Positions 22,984 through 34,800 are shown, counted from the first letter of the stretch. The stretch: DNA of 64,000 nucleotides from Adiantum capillus-veneris (GCA_014529385.2 CM043971.1:26889769-26953768), one strand, 5' to 3'. The notes: a model not told the origin generated them from the letters alone. A program made the numbers and translations.

Positions 22984-23025
<42 letters not shown>

Positions 23026-23080
23026 TAGGGAAAGATAGAGAAAAAGAGAGAGGGAGAGAAAGAGAGAGAGAGAGAGAGAG
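22890..23080. repeat. (CA)n then imperfect (GA)n low-complexity tract
   Basis: A short CA run followed by about 170 bp of GA-rich sequence with GGG interruptions. Confidence 0.9.
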
Positions 23081-23335
23081 AATCTCCGGGGGTTCACTAT
23101 GTGTAAAACTACCATATCATGTGCGTTCAAAACATGTTTGTAAAACCTCTTATCTGTGAATTTTGTTAAGAATATAATGTATCCTTTTCTTTTAAAATCT
23201 GTAAGTTTTCTTCAAATTTGAAAAAATTAAGCCCTTTTGTATATATATTTTTGTAAGTTCCAAGAACTTTAGATACCCTTCTATTGAACTCACGTGATAG
23301 GTTACATTTTTATTAGGTCACCTACCAGGGAAACA

Positions 23336-23458
23336 AATAGAGATAGAGAGGGAGAGGAAGAGATAGAGAAAGACGGGAAAGTGGGAGAGAGAAAGAGAGA
23401 AAGAGAGAGGAAAGAGGGAGAGAAATATAGAGAGAGGGAGAGGGAGAGATAGAGAAAA

Positions 23459-23505
<47 letters not shown>
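23336..23505. repeat. GA-rich tract followed by (AT)n
   Basis: Imperfect GA/GGA repeats to 23460, then about 22 AT units at 23461-23505. Confidence 0.9.
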
Positions 23506-23512
<7 letters not shown>

Positions 23513-23689
23513 AGAAAAACCTTCAAACCTAAAAATTTAGCCTCAAATTTAGCCTTTAGGACTTTCCCTCACCTGACACACTAGCAGCACTAGAACGTCT
23601 GGTCAAGGAATACCAACTGAAGCAACAAAGGGAACCTCCTTCTGTGAACTTGGAGATTAACATGCAGGATATGGATGATGATACCCAGA

Positions 23690-24298
23690 TAGTTGTTAAC
23701 ACACCCCCATTATCATATCCTCTTATAATGTGAGGAGGATTAAAGACCCCAATAAATTACTCACCTTTAACTCTTGGCTAGTGAAGGGTAATATGGATCT
23801 TGGTTTTTTCCAGGAGCATAAAATGCATGAAGGGGCTGGTAAAATGCACCATTTAAAGGGGTATGCCATGTTTTATGGAGGGAAAGATAATGTTTATTCT
23901 GGTGTCTTAACTTGCATTAAGCAAGAGCTAAACCCTCAATGGGTGTTGGAGCATCCATCTGGGAGATGCTATATTTTCTTGATTGATTCCCCTCTTGGGC
24001 CTCTTCATCTAATTAATCTGTATGCATCTAATTGTGCTCATGAAAGAACTCAGCTGTGGCAGTGGTGCTTCGAGCTTCAGCTGAAGTCCGAAGTTCTGGG
24101 TGGTGACTTTAATATGGTCACCAAGGGTGAGGATACCACATCCATAGCATATCTAATTGGGGCAAGGGAAGTTATTGCTTGGGAACAACTTAATGCTAAT
24201 TGGATGATGATTGATGCATGGGAAGATAACAACCAGTAGGCAGGCTTTACCTTCCATTCCTTCTCCCACCAATATTCTTAATCTAGGTTGGACTCGAG
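23690..24298 (+). pseudogene. LINE endonuclease (APE-type) fragment
   Basis: The plus frame 23730-24239 reads KDPNKLLTFNSWL, FFQEHKMHEG, MFYGGKDNVYSGVLTCIK, LINLYASN and VLGGDFNMV, matching the order of the exonuclease-endonuclease-phosphatase fold of LINE ORF2 (catalytic Glu in QEHK, GDFN core). After a TAG at 24237 the same frame continues with AGFTFHS ... SRLD, the next conserved block, and stops at 24298, where a G1 LTR fragment begins. The domain nicks target DNA for target-primed reverse transcription. The matching reverse-transcriptase part is absent here. Confidence 0.85.
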
Positions 24299-24605
24299 GA
24301 AAAGAAGGATAAAAACACGACGGGTGTTGCGTTTGGGGATCATACACAGATCTCCTCTTCTGTGAGTGCGAGTGCGAGCGAGAGTGTTGTGCGATTGCGA
24401 GTGCGAGTGCGAGTGTGAGTGAGACGCTGCATGCAAGCGGACAGAAGCTCGGGGGTGGTAGGGAGGTTCGAGCTCCGTACAACGGAGTGCGCCCATATAT
24501 ATTCCATTGTTCCTCTGTTGTGTCAAAACTCTGCAAAAATCCATCAATACAAAGATCTCTTTCTCTATCTTTAGCTGTCTATCTCTATTATTCTGTTCTG
24601 TGACA
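24299..24605 (+). repeat. G1 LTR, 3' part, plus orientation
   Basis: Corresponds, inverted, to 15486-15795. It runs from 'ggataaaaacacgacgg' through a (GAGTGC)n array (24362-24420) and 'ggaggttcgagctccg' to the end TTCTGTGACA. It is truncated on the left, where it abuts LINE endonuclease sequence. Confidence 0.8.
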
Positions 24606-24619
24606 ATTGGTTTCAGAGC
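24606..24619 (+). other. Primer-binding site of the G1 element
   Basis: ATTGGTTTCAGAGC directly follows the LTR end, an initiator-Met-type primer site with one or two differences from TGGTATCAGAGC. Confidence 0.7.
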
Positions 24620-24638
24620 AAGCGGTTGATTCTGGACA

Positions 24639-25174
24639 TGGAAGGATAGGAGAGGAGGATAAAGGAGGAAGAAGACATAATTCAGCGACTACGAGAAGAT
24701 CTGGAACAAGAGAATCGGGAGCGTACTGAGGCTCTGCGGGGCAAAGCAACACAAGATCATAAAATCTATGTGCACCTTGATGGTGGAAGTGAAGGCGAAA
24801 ACCATGCTACTCCACCAGGAAACAATAATCATCGTGGCGTTGCTAGGGCACCTGGCAGGGGTGGAAATGGTGGTGGTGGACGTAGAGGTCGTCAGCATGA
24901 AAGAGAACGGGATGAAAGTGAAGCTGAAATTGATGAAAGGAGAGGACGAAGAAGGAGACTTGACAAAGAAGATACAGATGAAGATTCCGAAAAGGTAGCT
25001 TTGCGGCAAGTCTTCAAGAAGGCAAAGATTAACGAGTTTGATGGCATCGAGAAAACTGGCGAAGATCTTGAAGCATGCATTGAAGAGTTAGAAGATTATT
25101 TTGCATTGAAGAAGTTCTCTGAGGAATCAAAAGAAAAGGTTGCAGTTGTTCATCTTCGAACGTTGAACTCGTAG
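24639..25174 (+). pseudogene. G1 gag N-terminal region
   Basis: ATG at 24639 is followed by TAG at codon 4, then one open frame to TAG at 25172-25174. It has a charged coiled-coil-like start (EEEDIIQRLREDLEQENRE), a Gly/Arg-rich stretch with acidic blocks, and the Ty3/gypsy gag motif FDGIEKTGEDLEACIEELEDYFALKKFSEESKEKVAV. The frame ends near the expected aromatic position after LRTLNS. Immediately after, the sequence becomes Copia (25184). The same gag start recurs at 49370-49560 (KKAKLNVFDG). Confidence 0.75.
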
Positions 25175-25183
25175 TGGATGATA

Positions 25184-27045
25184 GTTATGGAGCCACTTAG
25201 ATTGATATGTCATATTTTCTATAGCACCAGAATCGACAATAAAAAGTGATCCATCTCATACATGAAGTATCATGTCTGGAGCAACCGAACATAGGACGCA
25301 TCTTGTTTCTGGTACAATGTTGTTTTGATGTTTAGTAGCATATTCTCTATTACAATCTTTGTCGAATCAACACTTATATTACATATGAGTGGGATGATCA
25401 GGATTGTCCATAATATTCAGAAGAAGAGTCTTTAGATAAACGTAGTTGTTTTGTGGTAGTATTGTGTTCTTCATCATATTGATGTGTCCAAAAATAATCT
25501 TAAGTATGGTCATTTCTATTGTAGTAATAACATTTCTTATTAGGAAATTTGAGACCAGAGAATCTTTACCAGGATGGCCACCTATGCGGGTTCCTCATTG
25601 AAATGAACGCCTTCGAGCATAGAAAGCACGTTCCATCTGTTGTGACTCAGTTTCCTCTTGTGAAATCATAGTTGTATCATGACCAACACTACATCGGTCT
25701 TGACATTGAGAGTATTCAATTAAAGACATGAAATCTTGGTTGAAATCAAGACCATCTTTATTAGAGAGAATAGTAACAATGTTATCATAAGAGGAGTCCT
25801 TCACCATGTTAAGAAGAAGTGTAATGTGATGAAACACGGGAGAGAAAAATACATTGATGAACAAGGAATATACAAAGTACACAAAGTGAATATATGAAAT
25901 AAAGAGTCTGTATGGATAATAATTACAAGAAGAGCATAGCTCGTTTCATAACCTCCCGACCACCCCCGAGCTATCTCAATCTCACGGTCAATCACACTCT
26001 CACTCTCAATATCAATCTCTCGATGGCAACAACCATCATAATCGGAATCGCAACACGATCACAATCCCAATATCATGACACTTTGCACAGATCCTGTTTC
26101 ACACATTGATTTCTGCATCATCTACAAAATAGCCAAAAGAGCATACTCGTGCAACCAATTCAACATGATAATCAAAGTAAAAAAACATAATTATGTACCA
26201 TCATAATCTCAATTGCAATAGTCCACCATGAAGAAACAAATCCACTTCTTGGTTGATAGCAGGGAGAGTTGTATGATGTTGTATGTCTGCCTGTCCCTCT
26301 GTATACTACACTGCTCCTCCCTTCTACTTATTTTGATCATAACTTTTAGAAATAAACTAAGAACAGAGCAATCCAGGTACTCAAAACGATGGGAATAGGT
26401 CTGGTCTACAAGGTAGCTCGGATAGAATTGCAAAAAAACGTCTTTCTTTGACTCAAAACGTAACTTTTAGGTCGTGACTCATAAAACCTCTATTTTTGGG
26501 TCTCCACTACTTTTTCAACTTATTTTAAGCCTACCCATGCATTTTAAGCTAAAACACGTAAATATAAAATATTCATATTAATAAAAATCTCAATTTTAAG
26601 TACGTTTTTATTATACTATTCATAGACAGACTATTTGTTATTCATTAATCTTTATCAAATATGTCTTTAGTATATTATTTAAGAAAAAAGAATATATTTT
26701 CTCTCTTAATATCTTAAACTCATTCATATAAGCTCTATCTAATAGACTATGCCACAATCTTTCAAATCGTGCTAAAGGAAAGATATGGCCTACTACATTC
26801 TTTTCGACTTTAAGAACTTCAAAAATTAGTCCTATTACATGTAATCAAATTTTTTTGTGAAAAAGGATCACCAAAAGCAGCAAGTTGATTAGTAATAGTT
26901 TTGGAAGACTCAATATGTCCCATCATGGCAGTACCAACTTCATATTGTAACTTGTTACACAACCATCTCAAATAAAGTATTTCTGTAACAGATTTCTTCT
27001 GAAAGTTTGCAATAAGCTACTTGCATACATCATGGGACGTCTCTC
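25184..27045 (-). pseudogene. Copia gag-protease fragment interrupted by a solo LTR
   Basis: The minus-strand sequence matches 56150-57010 of the fuller Copia copy: protease region (25184-25350), zinc-knuckle region, then gag (25595-25824 and 26845-27045). The two gag halves join cleanly once 25825-26839 is removed. The frame is broken by stops and indels. At about 27045 the sequence changes to plus-oriented Copia leader. Confidence 0.8.
25825..26839 (-). repeat. Solo G1 LTR with TSD TGTAA
   Basis: Plus-strand ends TGTGATGAAACACGGG and GTCCTATTACA; 1,015 bp. TGTAA flanks it at 25820-25824 and 26840-26844, and the host Copia sequence (compare 56795-56830) is restored by removing LTR plus one TGTAA. 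This form carries 'TCTCAATCTCAC'-type repeats (25975-26020) where other copies have CACTCG repeats. Confidence 0.9.
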
Positions 27046-27597
27046 ACATCTTTGGATGTTTATTGAGCATCCTTCTTGCGTTTATCATTCACAGAACACA
27101 GTTGTCATATTTCTCTCATTCTTAATTGCAGCCTTCACCATATATGGTGTGCAAATTCTAAGATCTTAACTTATACGTCTTCTTGCAACCAGATATGGCT
27201 ATGACTATTCTGGTGAACGGCTTTCCTTCTGGCCAGCGTTCTGTTCCTCCTTTCTAAGACAAAGGATTTCCAGGATGGAAAGCAAAGATGTTGTTAATTC
27301 TTGAAGGCAATGAACTCTCTAATGTTGTCCTTGGAAAATTTGTTTGTCCACCTTAGCCTGTTGATACGGATCATGATAATGTGCTTATCACTGAAGGACC
27401 TATATTTGAAGATTGGAATGTTGCGTATATAGATTGTCAATGGCGTGATAAAGCAACTCATCGGTATATTTTTTCTGCTCTTACCAGTTTCCTTTTGTTT
27501 GATATGTATGAACTCCCTCCTTCTTAGGACGTATGGAAGTACCTTATTGCAAACTTTCAGAGGAAATCTGTCACAAAAATACTTTATTTGAGAGGGT
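27046..27597 (+). pseudogene. Copia leader and truncated gag, joined directly to an LTR
   Basis: Homologous to 28380-28845: 'catctttggatgtttattgagcatcc', then the gag start near 27195 (ATGGCTATGACTATT...) and gag sequence to about 27597. There the gag word 'gagagggttg' runs straight into LTR start TGTTGGAGC with no 3' leader or polypurine tract. Frameshifts and stops are present. Confidence 0.7.
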
Positions 27598-27738
27598 TGT
27601 TGGAGCTATATATGGCTCACTCTACTCAACTTGGTCTCACCTATATATTTGTATCTTGTCCTCAATATGAATCAGTCTTTGGGAGCGTACATGTTGTGTC
27701 TCTTGTCTCGTCTCTCTCTTTCTCTTTACATCTCAACA
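27598..27738 (+). repeat. Copia short LTR
   Basis: TGTTGGAGCTATATATGG ... CATCTCAACA, 141 bp. TATATATTTG lies mid-LTR, followed by a CT-rich end. Nearly the same as 46955-47135 but without the long (CT)n. Confidence 0.85.
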
Positions 27739-27750
27739 TGGTATCAAACT
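27739..27750 (+). other. Primer-binding site, degenerate
   Basis: TGGTATCAAACT after the LTR end; the canonical form TGGTATCAGAGC is present at 47136. Confidence 0.75.
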
Positions 27751-28528
27751 GGTAACGATCACGCGCCGATTCAATTCATGGTGACAAAACAGTATGTTTC
27801 GCAATTCGTATGTACGATTCAAGATTGCTACAAATTTTATTTTTGATCGAGCATTGATTCTTGTTGATTGTGATTGTTTTGTATTAAGAAGAATATGATT
27901 AGTGTTTTGTGTGATGTTTATTCCTAATCGATATAATCATTGAATCGTTGATTAAGTTTTGTTGTTGATTTGTTTTTTGACACCGCTAGCTTCATCTCAA
28001 ATTTTGGGATTCTTCTGTTCAAAATTTGGAGAAACGGGAAAAGTGCAACAGAGCGCTACCTACATGGCACTTTTCATCCAAAACTTGTTTGTCTCCTCAA
28101 GCTCTTCGATTTGAGTTCTAGGTTTGCGTCAATCAAAGTTCGCAGTAGAAAGTTATGCTATTTTTACTGCAATTGAGCTTGACGCAATTTTCGTCCTTGT
28201 GCGTCTTCGTGAAGTGGCCGCGATCTTTTTTCTAATTTTGGAATCAACTTTTTTGAGCAAATTTATCATTTTGCTATTCATATTGTAGCCGTCAATCTTG
28301 CATCTCAGGTCACTCTATTTTGAGGACTCTTTTATTATTAATGTCTCCTTTTTCCTGCTTTTTTGGGTGACGTGTCTTGCATCTTTGGATGTTTATTGAG
28401 CATCCTTCTTACGTTTATTGTTGACGGAACATAGTCGTCATATTTCTCTCGTTCTCAATTGCAGTCTTCACCATATAGGGTGTGCATATTCTGCGATCTT
28501 ATCTTATACGTCTTCTCGCAACCAGATA
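27751..28528 (+). other. Copia 5' leader
   Basis: About 780 bp between primer site and gag start. Ends with 'ttctcaattgcagtcttcacc', which looks like a 3' splice site, so an intron in the leader is possible. No coding domain. Confidence 0.5.
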
Positions 28529-28845
28529 TGGCTATGACTATTGTTGTCAACGGGTTTCCTTCTGGCCAGCGTTCTGTTTCTTCTTTCCAAGGCCAAGGAT
28601 TTCCACACTGCAAAGCAAAGATGTTTTAAATTCTTGAAGGCAATGAACTCTGTGATGTTGTCCTTGGAAATCGTGTTTGTCCACCTTAGTCTGTTGATAC
28701 GTATCATGATAACGTGCTTATCACTGAAGGACTTATATTTGAAGATGGAATGTTGCGTATGCAGATTGGCAACGACATGATAAAGCAACACGTCAATATA
28801 TTCTTTCTACTCTTACTCGTTTCCTTTTGCAAGTATCCAGAGTAG
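28529..28845 (+). pseudogene. Copia gag N-terminal fragment
   Basis: Starts ATGGCTATGACTATTGTTG and encodes, with stops and a frameshift, the segment corresponding to 57226-57000 of the fuller minus-strand copy (INEFPSSQ..., FQGQGFPGWKAKM). It ends at about 28845 inside gag. Confidence 0.7.
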
Positions 28846-28879
28846 ACGCAGGAAAATCAGAGATCTGTATTGATATCAA

Positions 28880-29005
28880 TTCACGGGTAAAGAAGAGCGT
28901 AGCTCGTATCAACCTCCGACAACTCCCGAGCTATCTCACTCTCAATCTTGTGCAAAATTCTCAATCGCACTCTCAATCTCATTCTCACTCTCAATCTCAA
29001 TCTCA
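28880..29005 (-). repeat. G1 LTR fragment
   Basis: 'aagagcgtagctcgtatcaacctcc ... cccgagctatctcactctcaatc' matches 25925-26010, with the CTCAAT-type repeat array at 28950-29000. Neither LTR end is present. Confidence 0.65.
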
Positions 29006-29627
29006 AGGCGCCATCACAGTAGAATAGTCTCCTTCTGCATACGCGCTGTTTTCTTCACGCCAAAAAGTGGCTATTTTCGGCCTTCTTCCATTCTTTTGCA
29101 AAGCAGTCCAAAAATAGGCTAGGCAAGAGACGTCCTGCATTCAAACGCATAAAAACCACAAAAACGCAACGCACACTCGCGATTTAGCAAATTTATAGAT
29201 TTTTGGTCATTTTCAGTGAGCTGTAACTCCCAAACGGTTCAGAATTTGACTAGGGCTGTCTCATATAAACTTGTTCATCTTGTCGAGCTCTTTGAAAGTC
29301 GTGTGATGCAAAAAATCCATATACTGCTCAGTTTGCCCAAAAATTTACGTGCAAGTCAACAATTTCTACAAAAACAGCCTAGAACAACATTTTCTCACTT
29401 TTTCTCTAATATACGGGTTGAAATAGGCATCAAAATTAAGGAATCTGGAAAAACTCAAAGAAGCAATATTTTCCCTTGTGTTGAGGACTACAAATGCTTC
29501 ATATAAAACTTTTCCAAATTTTGACCATAGCACCCTCAAAACTGGCTCTTGAGAGGTGTTTCGGGTCAAACTTTGGAACTTCACAAAAACGATTAGAATG
29601 AAGTCATATACTGTGGAAAAATGCTGG
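29006..29627. other. No gene recognised
   Basis: Unassigned DNA; the frames at 29216-29728 show no domain. The pentamer GCTGG (29623-29627) abuts the gypsy-3 LTR, but the far-side flank is lost. Confidence 0.4.
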
Positions 29628-29779
29628 TGACGAGAGCAAATCGATACCCGAACCCCAACGGCCTCTAAAACGCTGGGAGCCGATGCACGCCTCGAGTCGG
29701 TCACGGTAAATCGAACAAGGGGCACCATCTAGCTTTGAGCCGCTAGGACACAATCAACGGTGATGTGAACACCGCGAAT

Positions 29780-29797
29780 ACACACACACACACACAC

Positions 29798-29849
<52 letters not shown>
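29780..29849. repeat. (CA)n-(GA)n microsatellite in gypsy-3 3' LTR
   Basis: The homologous tract in the 5' LTR is 38532-38599; lengths differ between the two LTRs. Confidence 0.9.
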
Positions 29850-29850
<1 letters not shown>

Positions 29851-31109
29851 ATTGAAAATTTATGAGAACCCTCTGGGGTGTGAGGGAGAATCATTACTTG
29901 CAGTATTTACAATGACCTACACACCGTAGGGATAGAGAGGTTGGGAGAAGAGACGGTAAATCTACTTGGTGCGTTCTCTACAGACGACTCGATGATGTGA
30001 ACTTTGCTACCAAGAATGGGTGTGTGTGTGTGTGCGCATCGACCATTGGAGTCGAGAGGTGGACGTAGTTCCCTTCACATGGTGCAATTTCCAAAACAAA
30101 CCATTACCCCAAATTCCCCTCCTCTATGTGATACCCAATGGTGTCAATTCCTCCCACTAAAACTCTGGCAAGTGATAACCTCTCATGAGCCGCCCCCCAC
30201 CCCGATAGTGACATCTCAGTGCCCTTTTATAGGTGTGTGGCTGCTTAGATCAAGGTAATCCGATTTGATTAGGGTAAGCTAATCAGGGAGACAAAGCAAG
30301 GCGGTGGGCCCGGTGCGATTGACCTTTGCTTTGTCTTGGGAGTTATTTAAAATGAAAACCTCTAGGTGGGCCTTTGTGACCATCACCTAGAGAGAGAGAA
30401 ATTTACAAGTTGGGGATTTTTACAAGGCTTGGGTGAAAAACTGGAAAAATGATGATAACAACCTATGGTTTACTGATGACGGTATTGTGGTTGCATGATG
30501 CCAATGAATGGCAGTTTTCCGGTACGTCGATGTAGTGCGTACATCTTTTCGGGGTCGGTCGGGGCATGCCTTCGACGCCTTTGTTCTTTTTATTGTCGGT
30601 GTCGCGTGATCCGGGTTGTCCTCCTTTGTTGTTGTCGTCGTAGTCATAGAATTCCTCGTTTTTTTTGTATTTTTGTGTGTGTGTTCATGCGTGTGTGTGT
30701 GTGTATGTATGGGTGTGCAAGTCTATGTGTGTACATTTGTGTAATTATATGTATATGTGTATGTGTGTATGCGTGCGTAGGATCGGGGGGATGTTATTGT
30801 ATATATATATATTTTTATTTATTTATTTATTTATTTTTCACAGTGCTGTGGGCGACGCAGAGACGGGGGGGGGGATGAATGGGGTGAGAGAGAGAGGTGT
30901 GTGTGTGTGAGAGTGTGGAGCGCGCCTTTGTGTAAGCGCGGGGGTGTGGAGCGGCTATGTGTGCGCAAATGGGAGCACACATGGGGGGCCGCCTGTTTGG
31001 GTTTGGGAATAGGGGGGGTTGTTGTGTGGCTCCAATTGGCGCCCAACGGGGCTAGGTGCGGACTGTGCGAGGGCGGAGGGTGAGCCGCGGCCATCAGGCG
31101 CCAAGAACG

Positions 31110-31136
31110 CGGGGGGGGGGGGGGGGGGGGGGGGGG
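31110..31136. repeat. Poly(G) run
   Basis: Nearly 30 consecutive G (C on the element sense strand). The 5' LTR has a separate G run at about 45867-45886. Confidence 0.9.
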
Positions 31137-31196
31137 TTGTGACAAGATAGGGAGGAGAGAGAGAGAGAGTATCATCTAAGGCTCGCAGGACCACTT

Positions 31197-31198
<2 letters not shown>

Positions 31199-31270
<72 letters not shown>
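31199..31270. repeat. (AG)n microsatellite in gypsy-3 3' LTR
   Basis: About 72 bp of AG; the 5' LTR copy has only about 14 bp at 46197-46210. Confidence 0.95.
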
Positions 31271-31272
<2 letters not shown>

Positions 31273-31782
31273 AGAGTTCAGTGATGGTAGGAGGGGTGCT
31301 AGACCCATGCTCCGCCAGGAAGAAAGCAGAGGGAGGGGGGGGGTAGTACGGCTAGAATGTAGACGAGGGGAAAAATTGGGAACTAGGTGGCCCATTGGAG
31401 GGTGTGGACGAGCAAAGGTAGAGAGAGAAAGAATATTTGGAAGAGAGAGAGGGATAATATACAATAGCTTTGGTGGCCTGCCGGAGGGTGTGACAGAGGC
31501 TTAGGCGTCTCATGCGCCCACCGAGCCGGGTGACGCAACGGTGGAGTAGCAGAGAGGGAATATTTGGAGGAGCCGAGTGGTAGGGGAGAGAGAAAGAGTC
31601 TCTTTTTTGGCGATAATGGAGGGTGTGGCCAAACTGGGGACGGCCCGCTAGTGGTCAAGTTTAAAAGGGGGTGATGAATGGTAAAGAGTTTTTTTTTTTG
31701 TTTTTTTTTTTCCTTTGGGTAATAAGCCTTCTCTTCCTTAGGGTGTGGTTCTCACGGTCACGGTTTCAAAAACCAACCATCA

Positions 31783-31797
31783 TTAGCCCTCCCATCT
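31783..31797 (-). other. Polypurine tract of gypsy-3
   Basis: Minus strand AGATGGGAGGGCTAA immediately before the LTR start TGATGGTTGG. Plus-strand DNA synthesis starts here in gypsy elements. Confidence 0.7.
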
Positions 31798-31809
31798 AGC
31801 TAGAGGCAT

Positions 31810-34800
31810 TCATGCTTCTAGCCCTTCCTCTGCATCTTTAGTTGTGAGGTTAGAGGGTTCTCCCTCTTCTGGAATTTCTAGCTTGAACTATGGATCAAAC
31901 CTAAGAAAATACCTTTTCAGCATCCATCCATTGACTCTGGTCTTTTGAATTCTCCCATCTCCTTCCATCAGCTTGTAGCTGCCATTGTCATCACGTTTCT
32001 TGACGATGAATGGTCCCTCCCATCTGGGTTGAAATTTCTTGTCCTTCCTGGTGTCAAATCTGTTGTCGTATGTCAATACTAACATACCCTTTTCTTTAAG
32101 CCCTTGATTGAAGGTGAGCTGGCATCGTTCTGCCTACGCTGCATAGTGATTGATTGCTTCTTCCCTATCTAGCTAGAGCCTCTCCAGATCCAGGATGTGG
32201 TTTCAGAGATTTACAATTGGGTGCCGTATCTGGCTTGCCAAGACTCGTAAGCTGGCTATCTGTACCTCAATGGGTAGAATTGCCTCTTTCCCATAAACTA
32301 GATGGAAAGAGGTGAAACCTAATTATGTTCAGAACATCGTTCGGTAGGCCCAAAGAGCGGCCACAAGATGTTTATCCCAGTCACTTGTGTGATTGTTCAC
32401 CTGCTTTGTGATGATTTTGCAAATCTTTTTGCTTACCTTTTCTACTAGACCATTACACTGTGGATAGTATGGTGTGGAATGTCGTCATTTGATGCCTAAC
32501 TTTTTCATCAATTCCCCCACTAAATCACCTCTGAAACTTGGTCCCCTATCTGATATTATCTCTAGAGGGGTGCCAAAACAGCAACAAATGTGCTCAAATA
32601 TGAACTTTGCTACCTCTTGGGCTGTAATGCAGGTGGTGGCTGTTGCTTCTGCCCATCCGGTCATGTAATCTACTCCCACTATGATGTACAATTTTCCTGA
32701 TTGGGCCCTCGGTAAATGACCAATTGCATCTATTCCCCATTTCTCAAATGGACCATACGAGATGATAGGAGTCTGTGGCTCATAGGTTAGTGTGCGATCA
32801 CTGGCTACTTGACAAGCCTTGCATGTTTTACACAAATGGTGTACATCCCTGTTCAAACTAGGCCAAGAGTATCCTGCTTGTAGAATCTTCCTACTGGTGA
32901 TATCTAGAGCAAAATGATCGCCGCAGATGCCATCATGGCAACTTGAAATTACCTCTGTGATCTCACTGGAGGTGGGCACCTGCCTGAGAATTTGATCCTT
33001 GCCCTTGCAATGCAAGTGGCGGTTTACAAGACGGTATCTGGTAGCCTTCCTTACCAGCCACTGTTTCTGGCCTTAAGTGTACTCTTCCGGACATTCTCCT
33101 GTATCTAGAAAGCTGATGATATCAAGCATAGCATCACTACCTTGAAAGAGGGGTAGTTTTAGTTTGATTGCTCCTACGGGAACTTCTTGTATTCTTTCTT
33201 CGGCTACACCATCTTCCTCCAGATTTTCTGTTCTAGGGACATGAAATAATCTCACTGCTTCAAACTTCTTTAAAAGATCCTTAACTTGGCGTAGTTGACC
33301 AAATAAAACCTGATTTTTACAATCCCAAGTGCCGTTTATCTGACTTATCAAAAGCAAAGCATCGCAAAACACATTTAGGTACTGAATTCCTCGTGAGATA
33401 CACTATTCCAACCCAAAAATCAGAGCTGCATACTCTACTTCGTTGTTGGAATGGGAGTGTAATAACTGCTCGATGGAGAATACCCTTTCATGTTGCTCGT
33501 TGAAAATGACTATGCCAGCTGCAGAATGGTCCATTGTTCTTTTGTATGGTCCTAAAAAAAAAAAAGAGTGAGCTCCTTCTAGCTTAGGACTTTGTTCCCT
33601 TGGTGTCTCTTCACTTGCTTCCGGGTTGATCTTCAGCTTCTTCTCATAATGGCGGTGAGTAAGAATTCCCACTAGAGTAGCCATGGTGGAGTTTTCTACT
33701 TGCATGGTGTAGTCAAACTCTTGTAATCTAGCTAGCCATTTAGAGATTCTTGATGAGACATCCATGTGTTGCATTACATATGGGAAAACCTCCTCCATTG
33801 TCAAGATTACAAAGGGTCTAGGCAGAAGATAGGAGCGGAACTTTGTGGTAGCGAACATTAGTGCAAGAACCATGTGTTCTACTACTATGAATCCATTTTT
33901 TGATGGGGTCATGACACGACTAGAGAAGTAGATAGGACGCATGAAATAAGTTTTAGGGTCTTTTTGCATTAACACAGATCCAAGTGTATCACTTCCTACA
34001 CTAGGGCTCACATAGAATGTCTCGTCCCATTTGCGGGGTGAAATGGTGGGAAGCGTGGCTAGGATTTTCTTCACCTCAGTAAATTGCTACTCATTTTCCT
34101 CACTCCATGAAAAGACGTCCCTTTGGGTGACTTTTTGTAGAGGAAGAACCACTTGAGATAGCAAGTGAATGAACTTGCTTAAGTATCTTACCTTCTGAAG
34201 GAAAGAAACTAGCTGCTTAGCTGTGGTGGGTGATGACAGAGATATCAAAGCTTGTATCTTGCTAGGGTCAGCCTCAATTCCTTTTGCTAAAATTACATGG
34301 CCAAGGAGAGTGACCTTGCTCTCACCAATGTGAAACTTATCCACGTTGAGTTGGCCACCCAAGGTTTGCAGCCTAGTTAAGCCATCATAGACCTTGCTTA
34401 GATGGAAGGCTCGTGAACTATAGATGCAAAAATCATCTATGAAAACCCGTATTGACGTTCCACAGTAGGGATGGAAAACAAAGGTCACATAGCGCTAAAA
34501 TGTGGATGGAGCGTTGGTGAGGCCAAAAGGCATCACTCTGTACGCAAAGCATCCCCAAGGTGTGATGAAGGTTGTCTTCTTCTGGTCTTCTTTTGCAATG
34601 CTAATTTGGAAGTATCCTAAGTAGCCATCACATACTGTGTAGCATTCATGACCTGCCACTTCATTGATAATTTCATCTTGGAATGGGAGGGGAAAGAGAT
34701 CCCTCTTTGTGGCTTCATTGAGAGGTTTATAGTCCACAGAGACTCTCCACTTGCCATTCTTCTTTGGTGTGATTACTACTGGAGAGACCCATTCTGAGTC

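Larger units (their letters stand above)
29628..31782 (-). repeat. Gypsy-3 3' LTR
   Basis: Plus-strand ends TGACGAGAGC and AACCAACCATCA. Matches 38385-39521 plus 45597-46695. It contains (CA)n(GA)n at 29780-29849, TG-rich DNA near 30680-30780, a ~28-base G run near 31110-31136, and (AG)n at 31199-31270. The open frames 30831-31464 arise from these low-complexity tracts. Confidence 0.85.
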
